This document shows positions 37,410 to 45,885 of a stretch of DNA of 64,000 bases, piece by piece. Every line of letters begins with the position of its first letter. The first letter of the stretch is position 1. The position numbers and the translations under genes are program-made. This stretch comes from Caulobacter soli (GTDB lineage: Bacteria > Pseudomonadota > Alphaproteobacteria > Caulobacterales > Caulobacteraceae). The stretch is taken from the NCBI RefSeq assembly GCF_011045195.1, contig NZ_CP049199.1:1674001-1738000 (forward strand), in the 5' to 3' direction. The notes under the pieces are model-generated. The model was not told the DNA's origin, made no database searches, and worked only from the letters and a program-made list of their open reading frames with translations.

Positions 37410-37895
37410 CTAGTAAGCGGCGGCCATGGTGACGGGGACCGGAGCGCTGGGCGCGTCGGGGGCTTCGATCGCCTGCGGCGGTTCGGGCGCGGGCGGCGCG
37501 TCCTCGGGCAGGCGGGTGTCGGTGATGTCGCCGCTGGTCGAGGGCCAGGTGCGTTCGCTCGCCTCGACCAGGCGAACCGGCTGGGCCTGCGGCGTCGGTT
37601 CGGTCCACGAGGTCGGAACGTATTCAGGGACCTCGTACGAGGCCACGACCACGGGCGGCTGATAGGTCTGGGCCTTCAGGAAATCGGTGCCGACCACGTA
37701 GTCGGGAAGCTTGCCGTTGGGCCAGGCGATCGGTTCGGCCTGGACGTAGGAGGTCTCGGGCGCGAAGGCGGTCTCGGCCTCCGGCGCGGTCTGCGAGCCG
37801 GTCTTCAGGATCAGTCCGCCGCTCAGCCCGATCGTCAGGGCGACGGCGGCGCCGATCAGGGCGGCGCGATGGGGAAGGAGGTCCGAGGCGTCCAT
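37410..37895 (-). CDS. Membrane-anchored Pro-rich periplasmic protein, function unknown
   Basis: A 161-residue protein with one N-terminal membrane helix (about 12-32, AALIGAAVALTIGLSGGLIL) and a Pro/Glu/Thr-rich periplasmic part with several Tyr-containing segments (DYVVGTDFLKAQTYQPP). The ATG at 37895 gives a compact anchor; the track extends to 37988 across the start of the divergent ltrA-like gene. No family is recognised. It lies upstream of the O-antigen ligase on the same strand, 80 bases away. Confidence 0.65.
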   Translation of the reverse strand: MDASDLLPHRAALIGAAVALTIGLSGGLILKTGSQTAPEAETAFAPETSYVQAEPIAWPNGKLPDYVVGTDFLKAQTYQPPVVVASYEVPEYVPTSWTEPTPQAQPVRLVEASERTWPSTSGDITDTRLPEDAPPAPEPPQAIEAPDAPSAPVPVTMAAAY

Positions 37896-37981
37896 GAAAA
37901 GCAAAGCGCGCCGGGCGACAAAACGTTCGATCCTGGCTGTGCGATTGCTAGGCTGCCGACTCGCCACCAAGGAAAACCGCC

Positions 37982-39148
37982 ATGCCACGCCGCCAGATGC
38001 TCCGCGACCGCGCCGAGGGCGGCCATGCGCGGGTCACCTATGTCGAGCTGTTCTTCGACCTGGTGTTCGTGTTCGCGGTCACCCAGCTGTCGCACGGCCT
38101 GATGGCCCATCCCACCCTGCTGGGCGTGGTCGAGACCGGCCTGCTGCTGATGGCGGTCTGGTGGGCCTGGATCTTCACGGCCTGGGTCACCAACTGGCTG
38201 GACCCCGAGCGGCGTCCGGTGCGGATCATGCTGTTCGTGGTGATGGTGGTGGGCATGGTCATGACCATGTCGATCCCCGAGGCGTTCGGCGACCGGGGCC
38301 TGGTCTTCGCCCTGGCCTTCGTGGCGATCCAGCTGGGCCGCAGCGTCTTCACCGCCTGGGCCATGCGGGACCACCCGTTCCAGAGCCGCAACTTCATCCG
38401 GATCTCCGCCTGGTTCGCGGCCTCGGGCGTGCTGTGGATCGCCGGCGGCCTGGCCGAGGGCGGCGCGCGCCTGGCGCTGTGGGGCGGGGCGATCACGCTG
38501 GAATACATCTCGCCAGCCCTGGGGTTCTGGACGCCGGGCTTCGGCCGAGCTCGCGCCGAGGAGTGGGACGTCGAGGGCGGCCACCTGGCCGAGCGCTGCG
38601 CCCTGTTCACGATCATCGCCCTGGGCGAGTCGATCCTGGTCATGGGCGCGACGACCGCGACCCTGCCGTGGACGCCGATGGTCATCGCCGCCTTCCTGGC
38701 CTCGTTCGCCGGGAGTCTCGCCATGTGGTGGATCTATTTCTCGTTCACGGCCGAGGCGGCCAGCGAGGCGATCAGTCACGCCAAGGATCCGGGCCGCGTG
38801 GCGCGCGTGGCCTATACCTACACCCACCTGCTGCCGATCGCCGGGATCATCGTCACCGCCGTGGCCGACGAGTGGACCATCCACCACCCGGTGGGTCACA
38901 CCGACCTGAAGACGGCCGCCGCCCTGATCGGCGGGCCCTTCCTGTTCGTGCTGGGCGGCCTGCTGTTCAAGCGGGCGGTGTTCCGGCTGTGGGCGCCGGC
39001 CCAACTGGTGGCGCTGCTGGCCCTGGCGGCGCTGGTTCCGGTGAGCACGGTGATCGGCCCGCTGGCGCTGTCGATCGCCACGACCGTGGTGCTGCTGGGC
39101 GTCTGTGTTCGCGAGACGCTAGTGCATGGGGCCAAGGCGGAGCGCTGA
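37982..39148 (+). CDS. Low temperature requirement protein A (LtrA) family membrane protein
   Basis: A 388-residue protein with about ten membrane segments. The LtrA signature is at the N-terminus: VTYVELFFDLVFVFAVTQLS, followed by WWAWIFTAWVTNWLDPE and IALGESILVMG. LtrA was named from a Listeria mutant unable to grow in the cold; the biochemical function is not known. It is divergently transcribed from the Pro-rich membrane protein. Its 3' end is six bases from the convergent proline iminopeptidase gene. Confidence 0.88.
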   Translation: MPRRQMLRDRAEGGHARVTYVELFFDLVFVFAVTQLSHGLMAHPTLLGVVETGLLLMAVWWAWIFTAWVTNWLDPERRPVRIMLFVVMVVGMVMTMSIPEAFGDRGLVFALAFVAIQLGRSVFTAWAMRDHPFQSRNFIRISAWFAASGVLWIAGGLAEGGARLALWGGAITLEYISPALGFWTPGFGRARAEEWDVEGGHLAERCALFTIIALGESILVMGATTATLPWTPMVIAAFLASFAGSLAMWWIYFSFTAEAASEAISHAKDPGRVARVAYTYTHLLPIAGIIVTAVADEWTIHHPVGHTDLKTAAALIGGPFLFVLGGLLFKRAVFRLWAPAQLVALLALAALVPVSTVIGPLALSIATTVVLLGVCVRETLVHGAKAER

Positions 39149-39154
39149 GCCCGC

Positions 39155-40144
39155 CTAGGCGGTCAGCGCCGCGTTGGTCGCTCGCACCAGGCCGTCGATG
39201 ACGCCGGGCTCGGTGGAGGCGTGTCCCGCGTCCCAGACGATCTCGAGCCGGGATTCGGGCCAGGCCTTCTGCAGCGCCCAGGCGCTGTCGAGCGGCGTGA
39301 CCACGTCGAACCGACCCTGGACGACCCAGGCCGGAATATGGCGGATCTTGTTGATGTTCTTCAGGATCCAGCCGTCTTCCTCGAAGAAGCCGCCGTGGGT
39401 GAAGAAGTGGCATTCGATCCGCGCGAAGGCGATGGCGAAGTCTTCTTCGTTGAACTTCGGCGGCCGCGCCTCGGGCCCGCGCAGCGAGATGGTGTCGCCT
39501 TCCCACTGGCTCCAGGCGTTGGCGGCCTCGGCCTGGATCCGGCGGTCCGGGTGGGTCAGGCGCTTGTAGTAGGCGCTCATCAGGTCGCCGCGCTCCTCGA
39601 CCGGGATCGGGGCCAGGAAGCGCTCCCAGGCGTCGGGGAACAGCATCGCCGCGCCGCCCTGGTAGAACCACTGCAGTTCCTTCTGGGTCAGCAGAAAGAT
39701 GCCGCGCAGCACCAGGCCCTCGACGCGCTCGGGGTGGGTGATGGCGTAGGCCAGGGCCAGGGTCGAACCCCATGAGCCGCCGAACACCGTCCACTTCTCG
39801 ATCCCCAGGTGCACGCGCAACCGCTCGATGTCGGCGATCAGACTCCAGGTGGTGTTGTTCTCGAGGCTGGCGTTCGGGCGCGAGCGACCGCAGCCGCGCT
39901 GGTCGAACAGGGTCATGCGCCATTTGCTGGGGTCGAAGAACCGCCGCATCGTCGGATTGACCGCGCCGCCCGGGCCGCCGTGCAGGATCACCGCCGGCTT
40001 GCCCCGCGGCGCACCGCATTCCTCGTAATAGAGCTCGTGCGGACCGTCCGTGCTCAACCACCCGAACGAGAAGGGCTCGATGTCGCGAAACAGGCCGCGG
40101 CGGCCGTTGGCGGACATGGGCGGAGCGGAGGCGTTGCGATCCAT
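39155..40144 (-). CDS. pip: Proline iminopeptidase
   Basis: A 329-residue cytosolic S33 peptidase that releases N-terminal proline. Motifs: HGGPGGAVNPTMRRFFDP, DQRGCGRSRPNASLENNTTW and the nucleophile elbow GGSWGS (Ser124), with the C-terminal catalytic Asp in VVQGRFDVVTP and His in WDAGHAS. The N-terminus matches the family (FSFGWLSTDGPHELYYEECG). The ATG at 40144 is the longest start; an in-frame ATG at 40117 is possible. A perfect 16-base palindrome lies 8 bases upstream of the start. Confidence 0.93.
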   Translation of the reverse strand: MDRNASAPPMSANGRRGLFRDIEPFSFGWLSTDGPHELYYEECGAPRGKPAVILHGGPGGAVNPTMRRFFDPSKWRMTLFDQRGCGRSRPNASLENNTTWSLIADIERLRVHLGIEKWTVFGGSWGSTLALAYAITHPERVEGLVLRGIFLLTQKELQWFYQGGAAMLFPDAWERFLAPIPVEERGDLMSAYYKRLTHPDRRIQAEAANAWSQWEGDTISLRGPEARPPKFNEEDFAIAFARIECHFFTHGGFFEEDGWILKNINKIRHIPAWVVQGRFDVVTPLDSAWALQKAWPESRLEIVWDAGHASTEPGVIDGLVRATNAALTA

Positions 40145-40152
40145 GGCGTAAC

Positions 40153-40168
40153 CCTAAACCGGTTTAGG
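40153..40168. promoter_or_regulatory. Perfect 16-bp palindrome in the pip leader, possible operator
   Basis: CCTAAACCGGTTTAGG is a perfect inverted repeat only 8 bases upstream of the pip ATG. Its size, perfect symmetry and place fit a binding site for a dimeric repressor that would block transcription or the ribosome site. No regulator gene of known type is adjacent. It could also be a short RNA hairpin. Confidence 0.5.
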
Positions 40169-40334
40169 CCGGCGAGGGAACGGCGGGAGGGGTTCAATTC
40201 GCCCGAAGGGTCGCGTATCCGACGAGGATGCTCGCGCGACTCCCGACCAGATCGTCCGCCGCCATGGCTACGACTGTTTCGAACCTTGGTAGGCGCCTCG
40301 CGTCCGCCGTCATTTCCACTATCCTGGCGCTGTG

Positions 40335-40604
40335 ATGGATAATCCCGACGATCTGAGCGACGAAGAACTGCTGGCCATGCTGACCCCGCGTCAGCTGGCC
40401 GACCTGGACCGCGCCATCGCGGGCCTGATGGGCCCCGAGGGCCTGGACAAGGTGATCCCGCTGCAGGTGACGGCCCAGCTCTACACAATGCGCGCTGCCG
40501 AGCGCGACCCGACCTCGGCCCTGGCCATGCTGCAGATGGCCGCCGCCATGCGCCGCCGCGCCGAGGTGCTGGCGGCCGATCGCAAGCCCAAGACGCTGGA
40601 GTAG
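40335..40604 (+). CDS. Small helical protein, function unknown
   Basis: A protein of about 89 residues with an acidic N-terminus (NPDDLSDEELLAMLTP) and a Met/Ala-rich helical C-half ending in basic residues. No family is recognised. A GTG at 40332 directly precedes the ATG used here. It sits alone between pip and the epoxide hydrolase gene, which converges on it with 6 bases between stops. Codon use is normal, which supports a real gene. Confidence 0.6.
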   Translation: MDNPDDLSDEELLAMLTPRQLADLDRAIAGLMGPEGLDKVIPLQVTAQLYTMRAAERDPTSALAMLQMAAAMRRRAEVLAADRKPKTLE

Positions 40605-40610
40605 CGGCCG

Positions 40611-41594
40611 CTAGTTCGGAAAGCGCCGCCCCAGCCAGTCGATCAGGATCGCGTTGACCTGTTCGGGCTTCTCCTGCTGGGTCCAGTGGCCGCTGTCCTT
40701 GACCAGCACCTTTTCCAGGTCCGAGATCTGGTCGTTCATGCGGTCGGCCAGGGACGGCGGCAGCACCACGTCGTGTTCGGCCATGATCATCAGGCATGGG
40801 ACGCCGTCGACGCGGACGGGCAGGTGCTCGCCGCGCTCCCAGTTGCGCACGAAGTTGCGGTACCAGTTGATCCCGCCGGTGAAGCCGGTGCGCTGGAACG
40901 TCTCGACGAAAACCTTCAGTTCGTCGGCGGTCAGCAACTGGCTGTCGTCGGCGGCCGGCTCGTAGCGGGCCAGGCCGTCCTGCAGGGCCAGGGAAGGCCG
41001 CTGGTCCTTGCCGCTGGTGAAGGCGGCCTGCTGACCGGCCGGCTTGCGCATGAAGTAGCGCATGGTCTTTTCGACATCGGCGGCCAGCTGGGCGTCGGCC
41101 ACGCCAGGTTTCTGGAAGTGGACGATGTACATGTCCTCGCCGTAGGCGTGGCGGAAGGCGGTGATCGGATCGACGGGCATTCGCGGCAGAAATGGCGTGT
41201 TGAGACCCACCACGCCGGCCACGCGCGCCGGATGCATCAGCGGCATCTGCCAGACGACCAGGCCGCCCCAGTCGTGGCCGCAGAACACCGCCTTCTCCAC
41301 GCCTAGATGGTCCAGCAGCCCGACCAGGTCGCCGGTCAGGTGCTCCATGTCATAGGCCTCGACCGCGTCGGGGCGTTCGGTCAGGCCGTAGCCGCGCTGG
41401 TCGGGCGCGATCACCCAGCGACCAGCGGCGGCCAGGGCCGCGACCTGCCAGCGCCAGGAATAGGAGAATTCCGGAAAGCCGTGGCACAGCACGATGGGCG
41501 TGCCGACGCGCGGCCCCGCCTCGTAGTAGGCCATGCGGATCCCATTGATCTGGGCGAAGGTCGGCTCGGGCATCGGAGGGGCGAGCGGGCTCAT
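40611..41594 (-). CDS. Epoxide hydrolase-type alpha/beta hydrolase
   Basis: A 327-residue alpha/beta hydrolase. The oxyanion motif HGFPEFSYSWR (from about residue 38) and the nucleophile elbow GHDWGG with an Asp nucleophile (Asp108) mark the epoxide hydrolase/haloalkane dehalogenase branch; the HGFPE form favours epoxide hydrolase. The acid partner lies in MIMAEHDVVLP and the base in DSGHWTQQEKPE. Likely role: opening epoxides to diols in detoxification or lipid metabolism. It is divergently transcribed from the drug exporter, with about 130 bases between them. Confidence 0.88.
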   Translation of the reverse strand: MSPLAPPMPEPTFAQINGIRMAYYEAGPRVGTPIVLCHGFPEFSYSWRWQVAALAAAGRWVIAPDQRGYGLTERPDAVEAYDMEHLTGDLVGLLDHLGVEKAVFCGHDWGGLVVWQMPLMHPARVAGVVGLNTPFLPRMPVDPITAFRHAYGEDMYIVHFQKPGVADAQLAADVEKTMRYFMRKPAGQQAAFTSGKDQRPSLALQDGLARYEPAADDSQLLTADELKVFVETFQRTGFTGGINWYRNFVRNWERGEHLPVRVDGVPCLMIMAEHDVVLPPSLADRMNDQISDLEKVLVKDSGHWTQQEKPEQVNAILIDWLGRRFPN

Positions 41595-41722
41595 GGCGTT
41601 TCCTGCTTATGTTATTGCTGATCACCTTGAAGCCGCGCGGGGTGCGCGGCAAGAGGCCGCTGGTCCAGGATTCGGACGGTCAAGGACTTACCCTTGGGGA
41701 AAACAAGCGTAAAAGCGCCGCC
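41595..41722. promoter_or_regulatory. Divergent region between epoxide hydrolase and Bcr/CflA genes
   Basis: The 128 bases hold the promoters of both genes. A short GC stem (near 41635-41655) is visible. I found no tRNA or convincing operator. Confidence 0.3.
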
Positions 41723-42949
41723 ATGACCGATACGCCCCAGCCCGCGCCCACCGTCATTCCCTGGCGGCTTGTCCTGATGCTGGGGGCGCTGACCGCCTTC
41801 GCCCCGATGTCGATCGACATGTATCTGTCCAGCATGCCCGAGATCGGTCGCCAGCTGCACGCCGGGCCCGACAACGTCCAGGCGACCCTGGCGGCCTTCT
41901 TCGCCGGCATGGCTATCGGCCAATTCCTGTACGGCCCCGCTTCGGACCGGTTCGGCCGCCGTGGCCCGCTGCTGCTGGGCATCGGCATCTATGTCGTCGC
42001 CTCGGTGGTCTGCACCCTGGCCCCGTCGATCGAGGTGCTGATCGCCGCCCGCTTCGTGCAGGCCCTGGGTGGTTGCGCCGGGGCGGTGATCGCGCGGGCG
42101 GTGGCCCGCGACCGGTTCAATCACGCCGACACTGCCCGGGTGCTGTCGATGATGACGCTGATCATGGGTCTGGCCCCCGTGCTGGCGCCGCAACTGGGCG
42201 GCGTGATCCAGTTCTTCACGGGCTGGCGCGGGGTGTTCGGGACGCTGGTGGTGTTCGGCCTACTGATCGGTGCGTGGATCGCCGTGGCCCTGACGGAGTC
42301 GCGTTCGGAGGCCACGGCCGTTCAGGCCCGTTCGGAGAATCCGTTCAAGGCCTACGCCGCGCTGCTGAGCCAGAAGCGGCTGCTCGGCTACGGCCTCGCC
42401 GGGGCGCTGAACGGAGCCACCCTGTTCACCTATATCTCGACCTCGCCGGACCTGGTGATGGGGACCTACGGTCACACGCCGCTGGTGTTCAACATCATCT
42501 TCGCCTTCAACGCCGTGGGCATCATCGGCGCCAGCCAGGTCAACCGGCTGCTGCTGCGTCGCCTGACGCCGGACCAGGTGCTGGTGCGGGCCAGCGTCGC
42601 CTCGATCATCGCGGCCTTATTGTTGTCCGCCGCCGCCTGGAGCGGACTGGGCGGAGAGTACACGGTATTGCCGCTGCTGTTCGCGGCCCTGGCCAGCTAT
42701 GGCCTGATGGCGGGCAACACCATGGCCGGGGCGCTGAGCGTGGATCCCCGGCGGGCCGGCTCTATCTCGGCGCTGATGGGCGGGGTCGCGTTCGCGGCCG
42801 GGGCCCTGGCCTCGTGGGTCGGCGGCCTGCTGCACGACGGCACGCCCAAGCCGGTGGCGGTGGTGATGTTCGCCTGTCTGGTCGGCTCCAGCCTGGCGAT
42901 CTTCGGTCTGGCGGTCCCGAAAGGGCTGCGCGCCAAGGCGCCGGCCTAG
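41723..42949 (+). CDS. Bcr/CflA family multidrug MFS exporter
   Basis: A 408-residue major facilitator with 12 predicted membrane segments. The Bcr/CflA features are LTAFAPMSIDMYLSSMPEIG at helix 1, GPASDRFGRRGPLLLG (the MFS motif A loop between helices 2 and 3), and RFVQALGGCAGAVIARAVARDR at helices 4-5. The family exports bicyclomycin, chloramphenicol, sulfonamides or, in some members, cysteine. The ATG at 41723 is used in preference to earlier in-frame starts which lack a ribosome site. Its stop overlaps the stop of the convergent DUF423 gene by four bases. Confidence 0.9.
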   Translation: MTDTPQPAPTVIPWRLVLMLGALTAFAPMSIDMYLSSMPEIGRQLHAGPDNVQATLAAFFAGMAIGQFLYGPASDRFGRRGPLLLGIGIYVVASVVCTLAPSIEVLIAARFVQALGGCAGAVIARAVARDRFNHADTARVLSMMTLIMGLAPVLAPQLGGVIQFFTGWRGVFGTLVVFGLLIGAWIAVALTESRSEATAVQARSENPFKAYAALLSQKRLLGYGLAGALNGATLFTYISTSPDLVMGTYGHTPLVFNIIFAFNAVGIIGASQVNRLLLRRLTPDQVLVRASVASIIAALLLSAAAWSGLGGEYTVLPLLFAALASYGLMAGNTMAGALSVDPRRAGSISALMGGVAFAAGALASWVGGLLHDGTPKPVAVVMFACLVGSSLAIFGLAVPKGLRAKAPA

Positions 42950-43323
42950 GCTTGGTCCTCGGCGATCGTTCCGGCGCGCCAGGCCAGCAGCAGCCAGCCG
43001 GCCAGGAAGCACAGGCCGCCGAACGGGGTGACCATGCCCATCAGGCGCGGCGCGCCGAACGCCAGAGCGTAGAGCGAGCCGGAGAACAGCAGGGTTCCGA
43101 CCAGGAACAGGGCAGGGGTCGCCAGGCCCGTCTTGCCGCCGGCCTTCCGCACCGCCAGCCAGCCGAACACCGCCAGGGCGTGGGTCATCTGGTACAGCGA
43201 CCCGGTATGCAGCAGCTCAGCGGCGCGGGCGTCCTTGGCCCCATGGGCGGCGAAGGCGCCGAAGGCCACGGCCAGGAAGCCGCTGAGGGCGGCCAGGCGG
43301 ATGACGAGGGCCGAGCCGCGCAT
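42946..43323 (-). CDS. DUF423 family small membrane protein
   Basis: A 125-residue protein with four membrane segments. The family pattern is complete: GFLAVAFGAFAAHGAKD, the YQMTHALAVFGW helix and LFSGSLYALAFGAPRLMGMVTPFGGLCFLAGWL at about residues 80-111. YgdD in E. coli belongs here, but no biochemical role is known. Its ATG overlaps the terC stop by one base (TGATG), so it is translated with TerC. The long frame upstream is a shadow over terC. Confidence 0.9.
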   Translation of the reverse strand: MRGSALVIRLAALSGFLAVAFGAFAAHGAKDARAAELLHTGSLYQMTHALAVFGWLAVRKAGGKTGLATPALFLVGTLLFSGSLYALAFGAPRLMGMVTPFGGLCFLAGWLLLAWRAGTIAEDQA

Positions 43324-44072
43324 CACTTGTGCTTCTTGTGCGAATTGTGCTCGGCCAGCTCGGCCGGCGTGATGTCCAGGAACGACGGCGCGGCGGCGTT
43401 GTAGGCGTCGGTCTTGTTCAGATCGATGACCACGCTGCGGTGGCCTTCCCAGATCATGTGCGCGGCGACATAGAGCACGATGGCCAGGCCGATGAAGCCG
43501 ATCCAGCGGTGCTTGTGCAGCAGCTTGGCGATGGCGTTGGCGGCCAGGCCCATCAGCAGGATCGACAGCAGCAGGCCGAAGACCAGGATGGCGGGGTGCT
43601 CGCGGGCCGCGCCGGCCACGGCCAGCACGTTGTCCAGCGACATCGAGACGTCGGCGATCAGCACCTGCAGGAAGGCTTGCTTGAAGCTCTTGGCCGGCTT
43701 GATGTTGGATTCGACAGGCTGTTCGCCGTCGAGGCAGGCCTGGGCGTTGGCCTGGTCGTGGGTGATCTGTTCGCGCAGCTCGCGCCACATCTTCCAGCAG
43801 ACCCACAGCAGCAGGATGCCGCCGGCCAACAGCAGGCCGATCACGCCCAGCAGCCAGGTGGTGATCAGGGCGAAGCTGATGCGCAGCACCACGGCCGCGC
43901 CCAGCCCGTAGAGAATGACCTTCTTGCGGTCCTTGGCCGGCAGGCCGCCGGCCGCCAGGCCAACGGCCACCGCGTTGTCGCCCGCCAGGACGAGGTCGAT
44001 CATCAGGACGGAGAGAAAGGCCGCGAACGGACCGTTCAGTCCGCCCACCTGGGCTATGAGCGCGTCAAACAT
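43323..44072 (-). CDS. TerC family membrane protein (YjbE type)
   Basis: A 249-residue protein with seven predicted membrane segments. The two acidic TerC motifs are present: VLAGDNAVAVGLA in the first helix region and ADVSMSLDNVLAVAG in the middle. Such proteins export Mn2+ or supply it to exported enzymes. A His/Lys-rich C-terminus ends the protein (AEHNSHKKHK). Short leader of about 40 bases; I see no yybP-ykoY-type riboswitch. The gene lies downstream of a His-rich lipoprotein gene on the same strand and is coupled to DUF423. Confidence 0.9.
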   Translation of the reverse strand: MFDALIAQVGGLNGPFAAFLSVLMIDLVLAGDNAVAVGLAAGGLPAKDRKKVILYGLGAAVVLRISFALITTWLLGVIGLLLAGGILLLWVCWKMWRELREQITHDQANAQACLDGEQPVESNIKPAKSFKQAFLQVLIADVSMSLDNVLAVAGAAREHPAILVFGLLLSILLMGLAANAIAKLLHKHRWIGFIGLAIVLYVAAHMIWEGHRSVVIDLNKTDAYNAAAPSFLDITPAELAEHNSHKKHK

Positions 44073-44114
44073 GCGGCCTCAATGCGGCAGGCGGGCGGGT
44101 CTGGCAAGCGTCCC

Positions 44115-45761
44115 CTAGTGGGTGTGCTCAAGTTCCTTGTGCTCGGCGTGCGCCGCGTGGCCGTGGTCGTCGTGATGACCGGCTTCGGCGTGGCCGGGAG
44201 CGTGGTCGTCAGCGCCGTGGGCGTGGTCGTCGTGACCGTGAGCGGGGGCCTCGTGATGCTCGCCGGCATGGTCGTGGCCGCTGACCGTCAAGGCCTCGGC
44301 GCCGACCGTCGGGGCGACATGGTGGTCGTCGTGCCCATGGCCGTGACCGTGATCGTCGTGGCCATGCTCATGAGCCGGAGTCTCGAAGGGGCTGTGCTCT
44401 TCGTGGCCGTGGTCGTCGTGGGCATGGCTGACCGCGGTGGCCACCGCCGCGCCGGCCAGGGCGCCGCCGGCGGCCGCGACCATCGGGTTGACGTAGTTGA
44501 CCTCGGCGGTCTTTGGCGCGGGGTCGAGTTCCATCTCGTTGCGGCCGTAGTCGGTCAAGGTGCGGAACTTGCGGCGACGCTCGGCCCGGGCCTTGGAGGC
44601 CGAGGCGTTACGCGAGATCGCCACCAGGATCAGCAGGGCCAGCAGCACCAGCGCGCCGCCCAGAAGCGACTTGCCCGGCACCTTGCCGATACCCGGCAGG
44701 TCGACGGTCTCGTACTGACCCAGGCTCGGCATGGCGAACTTGAAGCCCTTGGTCTTTTCCTTCACCGCCTCCTGGATCGGCGCGACCTGCTTGGCGATCG
44801 AGCCCAGGGTGAAGCCCTGAACCGGCTTGGCGCCGTTCAGCTCGACGCCGAACTCGGTCTTCAGCGGGCCCTTGGCGGCCGGAGTCGGCTTGACCTGCCA
44901 GGCGAAGGTGGCGGGCTCGCCGGCCTTGACCACGGCGGTCTGGCGACCGTTCGGGGTGATTTCGTAGCCCTGGCCCTGCAGGTCGGCGTAGGCGCTGGTC
45001 TTCTTGGCCGACTTGGTCAGGCCCAGCTTGGCGGCTTCCTTCTTGATCAGATCGCCGAGCGTGGCGGGCAGGGACAGGGTGACCTGGCCCTCCTTGCCCT
45101 GGGTCAGGCTTTCGGCCGTGGCCAGGGTCGCGCCCTTGGTGGCTTCCGGCGCGACGGCGGCCTGCAGCTTTTCCAGCTTGGTCAGCGGCTTGGCCGGGAC
45201 GGGCTTGGCGGCGGCGATCGGCGCGACCACCGGGGCCTTGGCGACGACCGGCGCGGCCGGCTTGGGCGCGACGACGGGCTTCAGCGGGGCCGGGGCGGGC
45301 GCCACGGCGACCGGCTTCGGCGCGGGCTTGGCCACCGGCGCGGGCTGGGCGACCCGAACAGGCGCGGCGTGGGCGCGGTGGGCCGGGGCGGCGACGGCGC
45401 GCGGCGCGTAGCGCTCGGACCGATGCGAGCCCTTGGGATTGGCGATCGGCGCCATGGCGGTGACCAGCGTGCCGTCGGCGCGGCGCCAGGTCTTCAAGTC
45501 CGGATTGCTGGTGGTCACCGGGATCGGCGCCGTCGCGGCCGTGGGCGGCGGACCGCCCAGCAGCCCGTCGGCAGGAGACGTGTCGCCCGCGGAAGCCGCC
45601 CCGCCCAACAGTTCGGGCGTCGGCGTCGGCCTCGCACTATAGCCGGTCTCGGTCGTGGCGGGCGGGGCCTCGACGGGCTCCCGCGCGCCGCAACCGGCGA
45701 TCACCAAAACACTCATCGCGCAGCCGGCCAGAGCCGCCAAACGGACTTTGTTATGCAACAT
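44115..45761 (-). CDS. Lipoprotein with internal membrane helix and very His-rich C-terminal tail
   Basis: A 548-residue protein of no family I recognise. It starts with a lipobox signal (VIAGC, Cys24), then a long Ala/Pro/Lys-rich disordered stretch (about 30-195), a folded part (about 195-355), a membrane helix (about 366-384) and a basic segment (RAERRRKFR). A second weakly hydrophobic stretch lies at about 427-444. The last 104 residues hold about 32 His plus many Asp/Glu (HDDHGHGHGHDDHH pattern). This is a strong metal-binding tail. TerC follows 42 bases downstream. The ATG at 45761 follows GGGGGA; an upstream ATG at 45779 is less likely. Metal buffering is inference. Confidence 0.8.
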   Translation of the reverse strand: MLHNKVRLAALAGCAMSVLVIAGCGAREPVEAPPATTETGYSARPTPTPELLGGAASAGDTSPADGLLGGPPPTAATAPIPVTTSNPDLKTWRRADGTLVTAMAPIANPKGSHRSERYAPRAVAAPAHRAHAAPVRVAQPAPVAKPAPKPVAVAPAPAPLKPVVAPKPAAPVVAKAPVVAPIAAAKPVPAKPLTKLEKLQAAVAPEATKGATLATAESLTQGKEGQVTLSLPATLGDLIKKEAAKLGLTKSAKKTSAYADLQGQGYEITPNGRQTAVVKAGEPATFAWQVKPTPAAKGPLKTEFGVELNGAKPVQGFTLGSIAKQVAPIQEAVKEKTKGFKFAMPSLGQYETVDLPGIGKVPGKSLLGGALVLLALLILVAISRNASASKARAERRRKFRTLTDYGRNEMELDPAPKTAEVNYVNPMVAAAGGALAGAAVATAVSHAHDDHGHEEHSPFETPAHEHGHDDHGHGHGHDDHHVAPTVGAEALTVSGHDHAGEHHEAPAHGHDDHAHGADDHAPGHAEAGHHDDHGHAAHAEHKELEHTH

Positions 45762-45885
45762 CGGGTCCCCCGATCCCATGTTTGAACTCTCCGCTAAGCA
45801 GGGCCGCGCGGTCTCAAGCTTGAGAGAACCACGTCATCGCGACGAAATCAAAACGGTTAAGAGAGATTCACGAACCACTTTCTTC
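45762..45885. promoter_or_regulatory. Leader of the His-rich lipoprotein with a 14-bp palindrome
   Basis: These 124 bases lie between rlmB's stop and the lipoprotein start. The perfect inverted repeat TCTCAAGCTTGAGA (45812-45825) could be an operator, 50 to 65 bases upstream of the ATG. An AT-rich block (45845-45900) may carry the promoter. Confidence 0.4.

Noticed and set aside
43323..44114. yybP-ykoY Mn riboswitch before terC
   Set aside because: The gap to the upstream gene is only about 40 bases and shows no such structure.
43329..45785. An 818-residue plus-strand frame opposite terC and the His-rich lipoprotein
   Set aside because: It is rich in Val/Asp/Gly from antisense of His/Ala codons, and the minus strand has TerC motifs and a lipobox.
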